Source: Lactonifactor longoviformis DSM 17459 (lineage in GTDB: Bacteria; Bacillota; Clostridia; Lachnospirales; Lachnospiraceae). Taken from it: a DNA stretch of 57,778 nucleotides. Below are positions 51,142-57,778 of the stretch, piece after piece; the stretch's first letter is position 1; each line of letters starts with the position of its first letter. The notes under the pieces are model-generated. The model was not told the DNA's origin. It saw only the letters and a list, made by a program, of their open reading frames with translations, and ran no database searches. Location: positions 1-57,778 of the forward strand of contig NZ_FQVI01000028.1 in assembly GCF_900129135.1 (NCBI RefSeq), read 5' to 3'. The position numbers and the translations under genes were made by a program.

Positions 51142-51891
51142 CTATCGTTTTTTATCCTGGCGGGCAGTTTCCCGCAGGATACATTCATAAAAATCTCCCC
51201 ACTCCTGTCCATTTCTCTCCAGCGCCGCATGGATGCACCCGTCTTTAAAATAAAGGATTCTGTCCGTATAGCTGGCGGCATAGGGGTCATGTGTAACCAT
51301 CAGGATCGTGGTTCCTGACCTCTGATTCACGTTTGCCAGAGCAGTCATCAGATCCCTGGATGACCCGGAATCCAAAGCTCCCGTAGGTTCGTCTGCAAAG
51401 ATAAGCGGCGGACGCTTTACCATAGCCCGGGCTGCTGCTGCTCTCTGGCACTGCCCTCCGGACAGCTCACTGGGATACTTCTCCAGCTGAGAGCTGATTT
51501 CAAAAGCCTCTGCCAGCGCCTCTGTTTCCCTTTCTATCTCCTCTGCCGTCCAGTGCAGCAGCGTTAAGGGAACTGCAATGTTCTCCCTCACCGTTAGACT
51601 GTCCAACAGAAAGTACTCCTGGAATATAAAGCCCAGATTACGTTTCCTGAAGTCTGCGGCCTGGGCGTGATTCAGCTTGGGAACGTTAATATTGTGAATA
51701 AAAATCTCCCCTCGGTCAGGCCGGTCTATGGTAGACAGTACATTCAGCAGTGTCGTCTTTCCAGACCCCGAAGCTCCCATAATTCCCAGGAACTCCCCCT
51801 CTTTTGCCTCAAAAGAAACCCGGTTCAGCGCCGGATTCCCCTGTCTCTTATAAGTTTTCGTCACATCTTTTACTTTTAATACTGTATGCAT
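51142..51891 (-). CDS. BceA/MacB-type ABC transporter ATPase (249 aa)
   Basis: Walker A is GASGSGKTTLLN, the Q-loop FIFQEYFLLD, the signature ELSGGQCQR and Walker B LIFADEPTGALD, with the switch His in VTHDPYAA. This is the MJ0796/LolD-like class that drives BceB-type permeases. The ATG at 51891 follows AAAGGGG by 9 bp; an upstream in-frame start lies in the promoter region. It is the first gene of a four-gene operon (ATPase, permease, kinase, regulator). Confidence 0.92.
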   Translation of the reverse strand: MHTVLKVKDVTKTYKRQGNPALNRVSFEAKEGEFLGIMGASGSGKTTLLNVLSTIDRPDRGEIFIHNINVPKLNHAQAADFRKRNLGFIFQEYFLLDSLTVRENIAVPLTLLHWTAEEIERETEALAEAFEISSQLEKYPSELSGGQCQRAAAARAMVKRPPLIFADEPTGALDSGSSRDLMTALANVNQRSGTTILMVTHDPYAASYTDRILYFKDGCIHAALERNGQEWGDFYECILRETARQDKKR

Positions 51892-51908
51892 CGCATTTCG
51901 CCCCTTTC

Positions 51909-51926
51909 CTGTACAGGTACAGTATA
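51909..51926 (-). promoter_or_regulatory. TATACT -10 box with overlapping CTGTAC-AG-GTACAG repeat
   Basis: The minus strand has TATACT (51921-51926) without a recognisable -35 box, followed by the perfect inverted repeat CTGTAC AG GTACAG (51909-51922). A missing -35 fits a promoter that needs an activator such as the encoded response regulator. Confidence 0.45.
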
Positions 51927-51950
51927 GAAGCTTTTTCATCCCACTGCATG

Positions 51951-51982
51951 AGTAAATCACGCATATTTCTGCGTGATTTACT
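51951..51982. promoter_or_regulatory. 13-bp inverted repeat upstream of the Bce-type operon
   Basis: AGTAAATCACGCA and TGCGTGATTTACT are exact reverse complements around TATTTC. The repeat is centred about 43 bp upstream of the -10 box and has no T-run, so a regulator binding site is more likely than a terminator. It may also serve the end of the upstream transcript. Confidence 0.5.
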
Positions 51983-52007
51983 ATCTTGTCCCGGAAAGGA
52001 ACTTACA

Positions 52008-52658
52008 CTATGCCGGTTCATAGCAGTGATCTGCCAGCCAGGCAATACGCCAGAAAAAAACGGCGGCGATGGCCAATTCTATGATGCCTGTATAGTTTTG
52101 AAACGGAATCCGTATCAGCACTCTGTCCGCACAGAGAAAGAGAACCAGCGCTAAAAATTCATTTCCGCGTCTCAGCTTCCTAAACAGCTCCAAAAAAACC
52201 CACAGAAACAGCAAAGGTTCTGCAAAAAAGCTCAAAGCGTCCATCCATATGATACTGGCGGCAGACCCTTCCAGGATCATCTCAGGATTCTGTTCCAGCA
52301 GCATCATTCCCCTGGTCATCTGCAGACCATAGCAGAGCATAAGCACACACAGATATCCGGGAAGCTTTGCACACAGCAGCCTGGCAAAGGAAATGTTTCT
52401 TGATTTTTCCATTATATAAGCGTCTCCGGTAAACGACTGCAGCATATTATACCAGGGATAAAGCCTCAGGCAGATGGCGCAGCAGGATACAGTAACGTTC
52501 AGTATCCAGAAAAGAGAATCAAACTGTCCTTTCAGCGTACCGGCGGCCGGGGCATAGTATCTTACCCAGCAGATGCTGCCGGTCACAGCAGCTGTCAGCA
52601 AAATCCACCTGAGCTGATAAAAGCTCCGTCTCATCTCCCACTTCATACATTTCAGCAT
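52008..52658 (-). CDS. ABC-associated membrane protein (216 aa)
   Basis: Six hydrophobic segments and no soluble domain (LRWILLTAAVTGSICWV, LFWILNVTVSCCAICLRL, LFLWVFLELFRKL, ALVLFLCADRVLI). I do not recognise a named family; it is the presumed membrane partner of the ATPase encoded directly upstream, as in Ytr-type transporters controlled by GntR regulators. The ATG at 52658 is preferred because GGAGGTGGAG lies just before it. It is the third gene of the GntR-ABC operon. Confidence 0.7.
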   Translation of the reverse strand: MLKCMKWEMRRSFYQLRWILLTAAVTGSICWVRYYAPAAGTLKGQFDSLFWILNVTVSCCAICLRLYPWYNMLQSFTGDAYIMEKSRNISFARLLCAKLPGYLCVLMLCYGLQMTRGMMLLEQNPEMILEGSAASIIWMDALSFFAEPLLFLWVFLELFRKLRRGNEFLALVLFLCADRVLIRIPFQNYTGIIELAIAAVFFWRIAWLADHCYEPA

Positions 52659-52672
52659 ATCTCCACCTCCCA

Positions 52673-53341
52673 TTATGCGTTCATTGCGTTCATCTCTCTG
52701 GCGCAGTACTCTCCTACTGATATGTTATAATTCTCCCGTATCTGCTCTGCTTCTATCATTTTTATCCGGCGGTTTCCCATCACCATAACCGTATCGAACA
52801 GAGTCTCAAGATCCTTCAGCAAATGGGTGGCGAGAATCACAGTAGCCTTCTCCGGAAGATTCCTCAGCAGATATTTCTTAAAATCCTTCTTAAAGTTAGG
52901 ATCCGTACTTTTCACAGGTTCATCCAGAAGATAATAAGGAACCTGCCTGCAGACTGCGAGAATCAGACAGAGCCTTTGTTTATTTCCATCCGATAACTTT
53001 TTTACTTTCCGGTGCAGCTCTATTCCCGCCTCCTCCAAAAGGCTGATTGCCTGCTCCAATCTGAAATCCGGATAAAAATCGGTATAATAGCAGACCGTAT
53101 CCTTTACTTTCATCCAGGGATACAGATCCTGTTCCCTCAGCAAATAAGAAATCTTACCCGAATCCATGCGGATACTTCCTTCATCCGGGTGAAGAATACC
53201 GGCCAGCAGCTTTAACAAAGTAGTCTTTCCTACTCCATTTTCACCGACCAATCCGATGATATGCCCTTCAGGTACCGCAACGCTTACATTCTCAATAACC
53301 TGAATATCGCCGCAGCGTTTACTTACATGTTCAAGTTCCAT
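52673..53341 (-). CDS. ABC transporter ATPase, Ytr/CcmA-like (222 aa)
   Basis: Walker A is GENGVGKTTLLKLLAG, the signature KLSDGNKQRLCLIL (degenerate LSGGQ) and Walker B PYYLLDEPVKSTDP, with the switch His in VILATHLLKDLE. This is a short ATPase of the ABC-2 exporter class. The ATG at 53341 has better spacing to AGCAGG than the preceding codon. It overlaps the GntR gene by 11 bp. With the membrane protein it may export a drug or peptide in response to envelope stress, as in YtrA-controlled systems. Confidence 0.86.
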   Translation of the reverse strand: MELEHVSKRCGDIQVIENVSVAVPEGHIIGLVGENGVGKTTLLKLLAGILHPDEGSIRMDSGKISYLLREQDLYPWMKVKDTVCYYTDFYPDFRLEQAISLLEEAGIELHRKVKKLSDGNKQRLCLILAVCRQVPYYLLDEPVKSTDPNFKKDFKKYLLRNLPEKATVILATHLLKDLETLFDTVMVMGNRRIKMIEAEQIRENYNISVGEYCAREMNAMNA

Positions 53342-53699
53342 CATATTCCTGCTCACCTGCCTCCCTCTCAACAAGCTTCATAATCTCATCCTTTGAAGCT
53401 CCTGTATTTTTCATACTGGTTACAAATTCTTTTACCAGACGGGCCACCATATCTTTCTTAACAATTTCTCCGGCTCCGTCTTTTACAAAGCTGCCCACAC
53501 CTTTCTGGGAATGTATAACTCCCTCCCTATCCAGAAGCTGCATAGCCCGCTGGATGGTTAATGCAGAAACCTCATAGAAAACAGAGTATTCCCTCACGGA
53601 CAAAAGCTTGTCCCCGGGATGCAGACAGCCGCTGGCTATCTGTTCTTTGATACTAGTCGCTATCTGGCGGTAAATCGGAATGTCAGTTCTAAATTCCAT
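53331..53699 (-). CDS. GntR-family regulator, YtrA subfamily (122 aa)
   Basis: The winged helix-turn-helix reads IPIYRQIATSIKEQIASGCL, then PGDKLLSVREYSVFYEVSALTIQRAM and DREGVIHSQKGVGSFV. The short C-terminal part (about 50 residues, helical) is the YtrA-type dimerisation region, without a ligand domain. An operator-like repeat covers its own promoter. It is the first gene of the operon with an ATPase and a membrane protein, the classical YtrA arrangement. Confidence 0.9.
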   Translation of the reverse strand: MEFRTDIPIYRQIATSIKEQIASGCLHPGDKLLSVREYSVFYEVSALTIQRAMQLLDREGVIHSQKGVGSFVKDGAGEIVKKDMVARLVKEFVTSMKNTGASKDEIMKLVEREAGEQEYDGT

Positions 53700-53713
53700 C
53701 TTTTTACCTCTCT

Positions 53714-53769
53714 ACTGTATAACATATGTATTACAGTTATACTGTATCATCCTGATAGCTGTTTGTCAA
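53714..53769 (-). promoter_or_regulatory. Promoter and candidate operator of the GntR-ABC operon
   Basis: TTGACA (53764-53769) and TACAGT (53741-53746) are 17 bp apart. ACTGTATAAC (53714-53723) and GTTATACTGT (53736-53745) form an inverted repeat with one mismatch that covers the -10 box and start point, as expected for YtrA autorepression. Confidence 0.6.
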
Positions 53770-53771
53770 GG

Positions 53772-53795
53772 AAAAAGCGGCATACAGCCGCCTTT
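53772..53795 (-). terminator. Terminator of the alpha/beta hydrolase gene
   Basis: On the minus strand GCGGC TGTAT GCCGC is followed by TTTTTCC. It ends only 2 bp from the -35 box of the next operon. Confidence 0.8.
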
Positions 53796-53806
53796 TCTCC
53801 TTATAT

Positions 53807-54634
53807 TCAGATTCTGCCTTCCACAGCATCCATAAATATGCAATTAAATACCTCCAGTTCGTCATACATAATACCGTGCCCGCTGTTCTCCAGCGTATAT
53901 AATTTCGAACATGGGATTCCCTTGTGCTGAAGCAAAGCCAAATCATTAGACACCACCTCATCCTTTGCCCCATGGATGATCACAGTGGGCACTCTCACAC
54001 TCTTTAGATCCTTTCTCCCGTCCTCATCTCTCAGTGCGATGGCAGCTTCCTTCGTCCCTATCCCGGAAGCAGACAGGGCAATCTGTTCAAACCAGTCCTT
54101 TGCCGCTTCACTCTGGGGACTTGCAAACAGCTGCTTATGACTAAAATTGTAAGCCAGTTCTGCCCTGTCCGTACAGACCTGATGAATTAATCCGTCTACA
54201 TACTCCCTGGTCAAACCATAGGGGTATCCAGGCCGCCGGGTCCAGGAGGGAGCTGCAGCAGACAATAATATCAGCTTTTTCACCCCATACCCCCGGTATC
54301 TGTTCATATACCGAAGAACAATGGCTCCACCCATGGAGAATCCAACCAGCGTAAAACATTTCAGATGCAGAGCGCACACTACATGATAAATATCCTCGGC
54401 CATCTGGTTATAAGTATATCCGCAGGCAGGCGTGTCTGAATTTCCAAAGCCCCTCAGATCCAGAGCAACAACCCGGTATCCGCATTCCACCAGACATCCG
54501 ATCTGATATTCATAGATTTCATGGGACAAGGGCCATCCGTGCACCAGAAGGACTGTTCCCTTTACTCTTTTTCTGCCGCAGCGGTAATCGTATACGGCTA
54601 TTTTTGTTCCGTCAGAGGATTTTATATAAAACAT
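53807..54634 (-). CDS. Alpha/beta hydrolase, chloroperoxidase/arylesterase-like (275 aa)
   Basis: The oxyanion-hole block is LLVHGWPLSHEIYEYQIG, the nucleophile elbow LVGFSMGGAIVLRYM (Ser100), the acid Asp in IIHGAKDEVVSND and the His in LENSGHGIMYDEL. There is no signal peptide, so the enzyme is cytoplasmic. The family hydrolyses esters or lactones and includes cofactor-free haloperoxidases. It stands alone between a terminator and a divergent radical-SAM operon. A link to that peptide-modifying operon (for example as a peptidase-like or ester hydrolase) is possible but unproven. Confidence 0.87.
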   Translation of the reverse strand: MFYIKSSDGTKIAVYDYRCGRKRVKGTVLLVHGWPLSHEIYEYQIGCLVECGYRVVALDLRGFGNSDTPACGYTYNQMAEDIYHVVCALHLKCFTLVGFSMGGAIVLRYMNRYRGYGVKKLILLSAAAPSWTRRPGYPYGLTREYVDGLIHQVCTDRAELAYNFSHKQLFASPQSEAAKDWFEQIALSASGIGTKEAAIALRDEDGRKDLKSVRVPTVIIHGAKDEVVSNDLALLQHKGIPCSKLYTLENSGHGIMYDELEVFNCIFMDAVEGRI

Positions 54635-54749
54635 ACTGATTAACTCCTGATTTTTTTTGTGATATTAGTATATGCAGAACCTTACTTCCAGCCAGCCCTT
54701 TTGCAAAAGAAAACTGGTTATAAGACCAAACTCTCCACATATACTTTAA

Positions 54750-54769
54750 CGTACGGAACAAGCCGTACG
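54750..54769 (+). promoter_or_regulatory. Inverted repeat CGTACGG-N6-CCGTACG ahead of the radical-SAM genes
   Basis: A perfect 7-bp inverted repeat lies 69 bp before the probable GTG start, about 6 bp behind a TATACT-like -10 box (54739-54744, weak TTATAA at -35 with 16-bp spacing). It could be an operator near the start point or a leader hairpin. Confidence 0.45.
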
Positions 54770-54838
54770 CCCTATCAGAGGGTATGCCTTAATTCAAAGA
54801 TAACCACACAAACATTTATCAAAGGAGATGCAGCTCAA

Positions 54839-56218
54839 GTGAAAAGCTTTACGTTTTCTACTGCACGAGGAAACACTTATGTATACAACGATAAAAACGG
54901 CTTTATCTTTCCCGCCGGCCAGGTAAGAGATTATCATGCGTGTCCGGCTCCCGAAAAGAAACCTGAGGCCCTCCCCGGCCAGGTACAGGACTATCTTCTC
55001 ACAAAGGGATATTATCAGCTGATTCTGGAAACCACACAGAGGTGTAACCTGCGCTGCCGATACTGCTATTACGGGGATTACTATAAAAGCACAAGAAACC
55101 ACAGCAGCGATTCCATGAAATTCTCGACTGCAAGAAAAGTCCTGGATGATTATATGACTCACTACCGGACGATCCGCAATAAAAATCCTTTCCGCAAAGC
55201 AAATATTTCTTTTCAGGGTGGTGAACCCCTGATTAATTATGGCCTGCTCAAAGAGACGGTAAATTACTGCAGCCAGATTTACGGGGACTGTGAGGTAAAC
55301 TATACCGTCACAACCAATGGCGTTCTTCTCTATGACGATATCCTGGACTATCTCACAGACCATAATTTCGGAATTATCGTCAGTCTGGACGGAGACAAGC
55401 CCGGCCACGACAGAAACCGGATACGGGAGGATGGAAGCGGCAGTTTTGATCAGGCTTTTCAGGCCATCGAACGGCTCAGAAAAAGGCATCCCGGATACCA
55501 CCGGCTGGGGATCAGCGTCCGGCTGGATTATCTCTCAGATTTAGATGCCCTGGATGCCTTTGTCACAGAAAATAAACTGTTCGTCACAGATCTTTCTATG
55601 GTATCTCCAGGAGAAACCGATTATTACCGGCAATTTTCACCGGAAGACAAGCTCCGTTTTTACCGGCAGCTCTCCCGTCTCCGGGAACAGTATTTTCAGG
55701 CTGCAAAAGAAGGGTCTGTCTCGCTGCACCGCTGCAGCCTCCTTCTTCCACTGTTCTCCTCCGGGTATGAGATGTTTGCCTGTCATCCGGTGATGCAGGA
55801 AATGAGGCCCTCATTCTTTCCCTATACCGGTTCCTGTATCCCCGGAGAAAAAATATTTGCTTCGGTTGACGGAACCTATCATATGTGCGAAAAGATCAGC
55901 TCCCACTTTCCCATTGGAGACGCAGAGCATGGACTGGACTATAGAAAGATAGCAGGATATATTAACCAGTTTAACAGTTTTGCCGGCAGATGCAGTGACT
56001 GCAGGATAACCAGGTTCTGCAGCCTCTGTATGGCACAGGCGGCAGACCATACCGCGCTGTCCCTGCCCTCCGCCTACTGCAGAGACAAAAAGGCATGTGT
56101 AAAAGACACGCTGACCCTGTATACGGAATGTCTGGAGGAGTCGCCCTGTGCATTTGACCGGTTTACCCGTGAATATCTGGAAGAGCGAAGCAGGATCACA
56201 GGCAGCCTGCCGTACTGA
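54839..56218 (+). CDS. Radical SAM/SPASM peptide maturase (459 aa)
   Basis: The radical SAM cluster motif is CNLRCRYC (Cys69, Cys73, Cys76), followed by ISFQGGEPLINY (GGEP motif) and TTNGVLLYDD. The C-terminal SPASM domain has Cys333, Cys350, Cys385, Cys388, Cys394 and Cys397 for auxiliary Fe-S clusters. Such enzymes install thioether, C-C or other cross-links in ribosomal peptides or act on sulfatases. The N-terminal 60 residues (FTFSTARGNTYVYNDKNGF) resemble the leader-binding segments of Cys-rich-peptide maturases. The start is taken at GTG because AAAGGAG is 11 bp upstream; a longer frame begins at 54659 without a ribosome site. It is followed by a related gene after 22 bp. Confidence 0.88.
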   Translation: MKSFTFSTARGNTYVYNDKNGFIFPAGQVRDYHACPAPEKKPEALPGQVQDYLLTKGYYQLILETTQRCNLRCRYCYYGDYYKSTRNHSSDSMKFSTARKVLDDYMTHYRTIRNKNPFRKANISFQGGEPLINYGLLKETVNYCSQIYGDCEVNYTVTTNGVLLYDDILDYLTDHNFGIIVSLDGDKPGHDRNRIREDGSGSFDQAFQAIERLRKRHPGYHRLGISVRLDYLSDLDALDAFVTENKLFVTDLSMVSPGETDYYRQFSPEDKLRFYRQLSRLREQYFQAAKEGSVSLHRCSLLLPLFSSGYEMFACHPVMQEMRPSFFPYTGSCIPGEKIFASVDGTYHMCEKISSHFPIGDAEHGLDYRKIAGYINQFNSFAGRCSDCRITRFCSLCMAQAADHTALSLPSAYCRDKKACVKDTLTLYTECLEESPCAFDRFTREYLEERSRITGSLPY

Positions 56219-56240
56219 GCTGAAAAAGGAGGATTTATCC

Positions 56241-57359
56241 ATGTATTTTCATCTTTATAACCATTGTATCTTTCTTACCGGCATTGCAGGCGGAGTTCTC
56301 TATGATCTCTCCAGCGGAGAATTTACCGGTCTGGAAAAACAGGAATGCAGCTGGCTGGAAGCAGCGGAAAAGGGGGAGGCAATTCAGGATAATGATTTTT
56401 ACCGTGAGCTGGAAAAAATGCAGCTGGGATTTTATTCTGATAAACCCTGCTACATTGATAAACTCAGGGAAAGCAGCCCGCTTCTCCAAGTACACAGAGA
56501 TTTGAAAAGCTACAAAATCCAGATTGCCGTACTCCAGCTCACCGGCAGATGCGATATAGAAGGGGACAACTGCAGGGATTATTTCTGTCCCCCCTGCCGG
56601 CAGGGAGACAGCAGTGCCAAAGATCTGCCCGCCGAGCGCTGGTTTTCCATCATTGACACGCTCTCAGATGCCGGTGCCTCCTCATTTCTGCTCACCGGCG
56701 GCAATGTGCTCCTTTATAAAGAGTTTGATGCTGTCCTGAGATATTTGAAGAAAAAAGACGTGAGCGTCAGCATTCTGCTTCCCAGACTGGATCCCGCGCA
56801 TCCCCAGCTGTTTCGGGAACACATACTGCTGTTTCCCTGCAGCAGCAGACAGACTGAAAAGAAAAAATACCATGATGTTACAGTCTATTGCCCCGAAACA
56901 GCAGACCCACAGGCTATAGAACACTGGAAGCATAACGGATACAGGATACTCCCGGTACAGCTGTCTTCTGCCCCCATCTCAGAGGCCTCGCTCGTCCCCT
57001 GTACCCTGGAACGATATGAGGGACGAAAAAACGGGGATCTCTGCCTGTCCGGCAAAATCTATGTGGATTGTTCGGGCAATCTCATCCCCTGCCTGCAGGG
57101 AAACCAGCATCCGGTGGGCAGTCTTCTGCAGGAACCCTTTTACCTTTTATACCGAAGGCTGATAGAAGCCTTCTGGGATGTGCCCGTACGTCCTCACAAA
57201 AAATGCAGTTCCTGCCAGTGGTATTACTCCTGTCCTTCCTGCCGCTTCACCGATGCAGCAGCAAGATGCAGGATCTACCCTGAAGAACGGGAGGAAGTCC
57301 TTTTGTCCCCCGAACATTCTCTAGAACACTGTGCCTTTTTGAGCCGCCTTCACACCTAA
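56241..57359 (+). CDS. Divergent radical-SAM/SPASM-like protein (372 aa)
   Basis: The N-terminus (FHLYNHCIFLTGIAGGVLYD) resembles the N-terminal segment of peptide maturases. Where a radical SAM motif is expected there is LTGRCDIEGDNCRDYFCPPC: Cys104-x6-Cys111-x4-Cys116-x2-Cys119, not the canonical CxxxCxxC. A GG-x-N motif (LLTGGNVLLYKEF) replaces GGEP. The C-terminal SPASM-like region contains DCSGNLIPCLQG and CSSCQWYYSCPSC. It may be a pseudo-radical-SAM partner or a variant enzyme that works with the preceding maturase. AAAGGAGG lies 8 bp upstream of the ATG, and a strong terminator follows the stop. Confidence 0.78.
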   Translation: MYFHLYNHCIFLTGIAGGVLYDLSSGEFTGLEKQECSWLEAAEKGEAIQDNDFYRELEKMQLGFYSDKPCYIDKLRESSPLLQVHRDLKSYKIQIAVLQLTGRCDIEGDNCRDYFCPPCRQGDSSAKDLPAERWFSIIDTLSDAGASSFLLTGGNVLLYKEFDAVLRYLKKKDVSVSILLPRLDPAHPQLFREHILLFPCSSRQTEKKKYHDVTVYCPETADPQAIEHWKHNGYRILPVQLSSAPISEASLVPCTLERYEGRKNGDLCLSGKIYVDCSGNLIPCLQGNQHPVGSLLQEPFYLLYRRLIEAFWDVPVRPHKKCSSCQWYYSCPSCRFTDAAARCRIYPEEREEVLLSPEHSLEHCAFLSRLHT

Positions 57360-57362
57360 AAT

Positions 57363-57419
57363 GGGGCTGTGAAAAAATGGAGTTGCTCTAACTCCATTTT
57401 TTCAGCCCCTCTTTATTTT
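57363..57419 (+). terminator. Terminator of the radical-SAM operon
   Basis: GGGGCTG...GAAAAAATGGAGTT pairs with AACTCCATTTTTTC...CAGCCCC around GCTCT and is followed by TCTTTATTTT. It starts 4 bp after the stop of the second gene. Confidence 0.9.
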
Positions 57420-57493
57420 GTGGAAAGCGTAAGAAAAAAGCAGTAAAAAGCGTATAATCCCCCTTACCCCAACAAACGTGCGCTCTTTCTTCT

Positions 57494-57778
57494 TTAAGCC
57501 ACTTCCCGGAGTCTCATCTGCTTATTATAGATTTTATAGAGATTATGGCCGATAGAAACAAGAAATATCTCTACTCTTACCGAATCCAGTCCTCTTCTTA
57601 CAATTCGCTTATACCTTCGGTCGTATTTGATGATTCCAAATGTCCCTTCTGCCTGGATGGAGCGGTTCATGCGGAGCAACGCCCCATGGATACTCTGAAG
57701 ATTATCCAATACCTCCTGATGCATGGCGCTTAATTCCGCATTAATCCGCACCGTCCTGTTCTTTTCTGTTCTCTTGCA
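57494..57778 (-). CDS. IS1182-like transposase, C-terminal fragment (cut by window end)
   Basis: The last 94 residues of a DDE transposase, open to the right edge. The fragment contains CKRTEKNRTVRINAEL, then RMNRSIQAEGTFGIIKYDR, RYKRIVRRGLDSVRVEIF and SIGHNLYKIYNK, which is the conserved C-terminal part of IS1182/ISL3-like DDE enzymes including the catalytic Glu (QAEG). The frame continues upstream of an internal GTG, so it is a true 3' part of a longer gene. The element's terminal repeat probably lies between 57420 and 57490, where only AT-rich sequence was seen. It shows that the right edge is a mobile element. Confidence 0.85.
   Translation of the reverse strand, partial: CKRTEKNRTVRINAELSAMHQEVLDNLQSIHGALLRMNRSIQAEGTFGIIKYDRRYKRIVRRGLDSVRVEIFLVSIGHNLYKIYNKQMRLREVA

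Noticed and set aside
54672-54749. Small plus-strand frame of 25 codons just before the radical-SAM gene, considered as a precursor peptide
   Set aside because: It has a single cysteine, no ribosome binding site and ends before the inverted repeat at 54750; nothing supports translation.
1-57778. CRISPR arrays, tRNA or rRNA genes, prophage structural genes
   Set aside because: No regularly spaced repeats, cloverleaf-like sequences, rRNA segments or phage-type genes were seen.

Overview
The window looks like chromosomal DNA of a Gram-positive anaerobe of the Lachnospiraceae (Clostridia). The grounds are AGGAGG-type ribosome binding sites, good sigma-A promoters, a SipW/TasA-like surface operon behind a GEMM-type leader, several ABC sugar importers with LacI and SorC regulators, a bifunctional phosphoketolase and radical-SAM/SPASM proteins. 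No rRNA, tRNA or CRISPR array was seen. Both edges cut mobile elements: the 3' end of a group II intron on the left and the 3' end of an IS1182-like transposase gene on the right.

Region 1 (0.3-13.3 kb) is a cell-surface locus on the minus strand. An HU-like DNA-binding protein comes first, then a SipW-type signal peptidase, a TasA-like protein with a SipW-cognate signal peptide, three more secreted or anchored proteins and a giant 1821-residue beta-helix-like surface protein. The leader before the HU gene matches a c-di-GMP-I (GEMM-I) riboswitch followed by an intrinsic terminator. A divergent HTH regulator of unknown family and a serine recombinase lie beside it. Three related inverted repeats of the form TGTCA(A/C)-N5-(T/G)TGACA sit in the regulator/HU intergenic region.

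Region 2 (13.4-25.5 kb, minus strand) is a sugar-catabolic operon: zinc alcohol dehydrogenase, a ribose-type ABC importer, two xylose-isomerase-like TIM barrels and a Gfo/Idh/MocA oxidoreductase. Upstream are two LacI-type regulators that each carry an additional C-terminal domain homologous to the importer's own binding protein. TTTACGTAAA-type palindromes recur around these genes.

Region 3 (25.7-39.5 kb) is a twelve-gene minus-strand operon with a divergent SorC regulator. It encodes a class II aldolase, an ABC importer with two permeases and two different ATPases, a UroD-like methyltransferase, an FGGY kinase, a D-2-hydroxyacid dehydrogenase, a RuBisCO-like protein, and TPI-like and RpiB-like isomerases. 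The last three resemble the end of the apionate/erythritol routes to erythrose 4-phosphate, but the kinase and dehydrogenase types differ, so this may be an undescribed branched-sugar or sugar-acid pathway.

Region 4 (39.5-57.8 kb) is mixed: a chloramphenicol-acetyltransferase-like gene, a TetR/CPBP-protease pair, phosphoketolase, an EamA exporter with an AraC regulator, an MgtC-like protein, a BceAB-type ABC transporter joined to a NarL-type two-component system, a GntR(YtrA)-ABC operon, an alpha/beta hydrolase, and a pair of radical-SAM/SPASM proteins that look like peptide maturases without a visible precursor.
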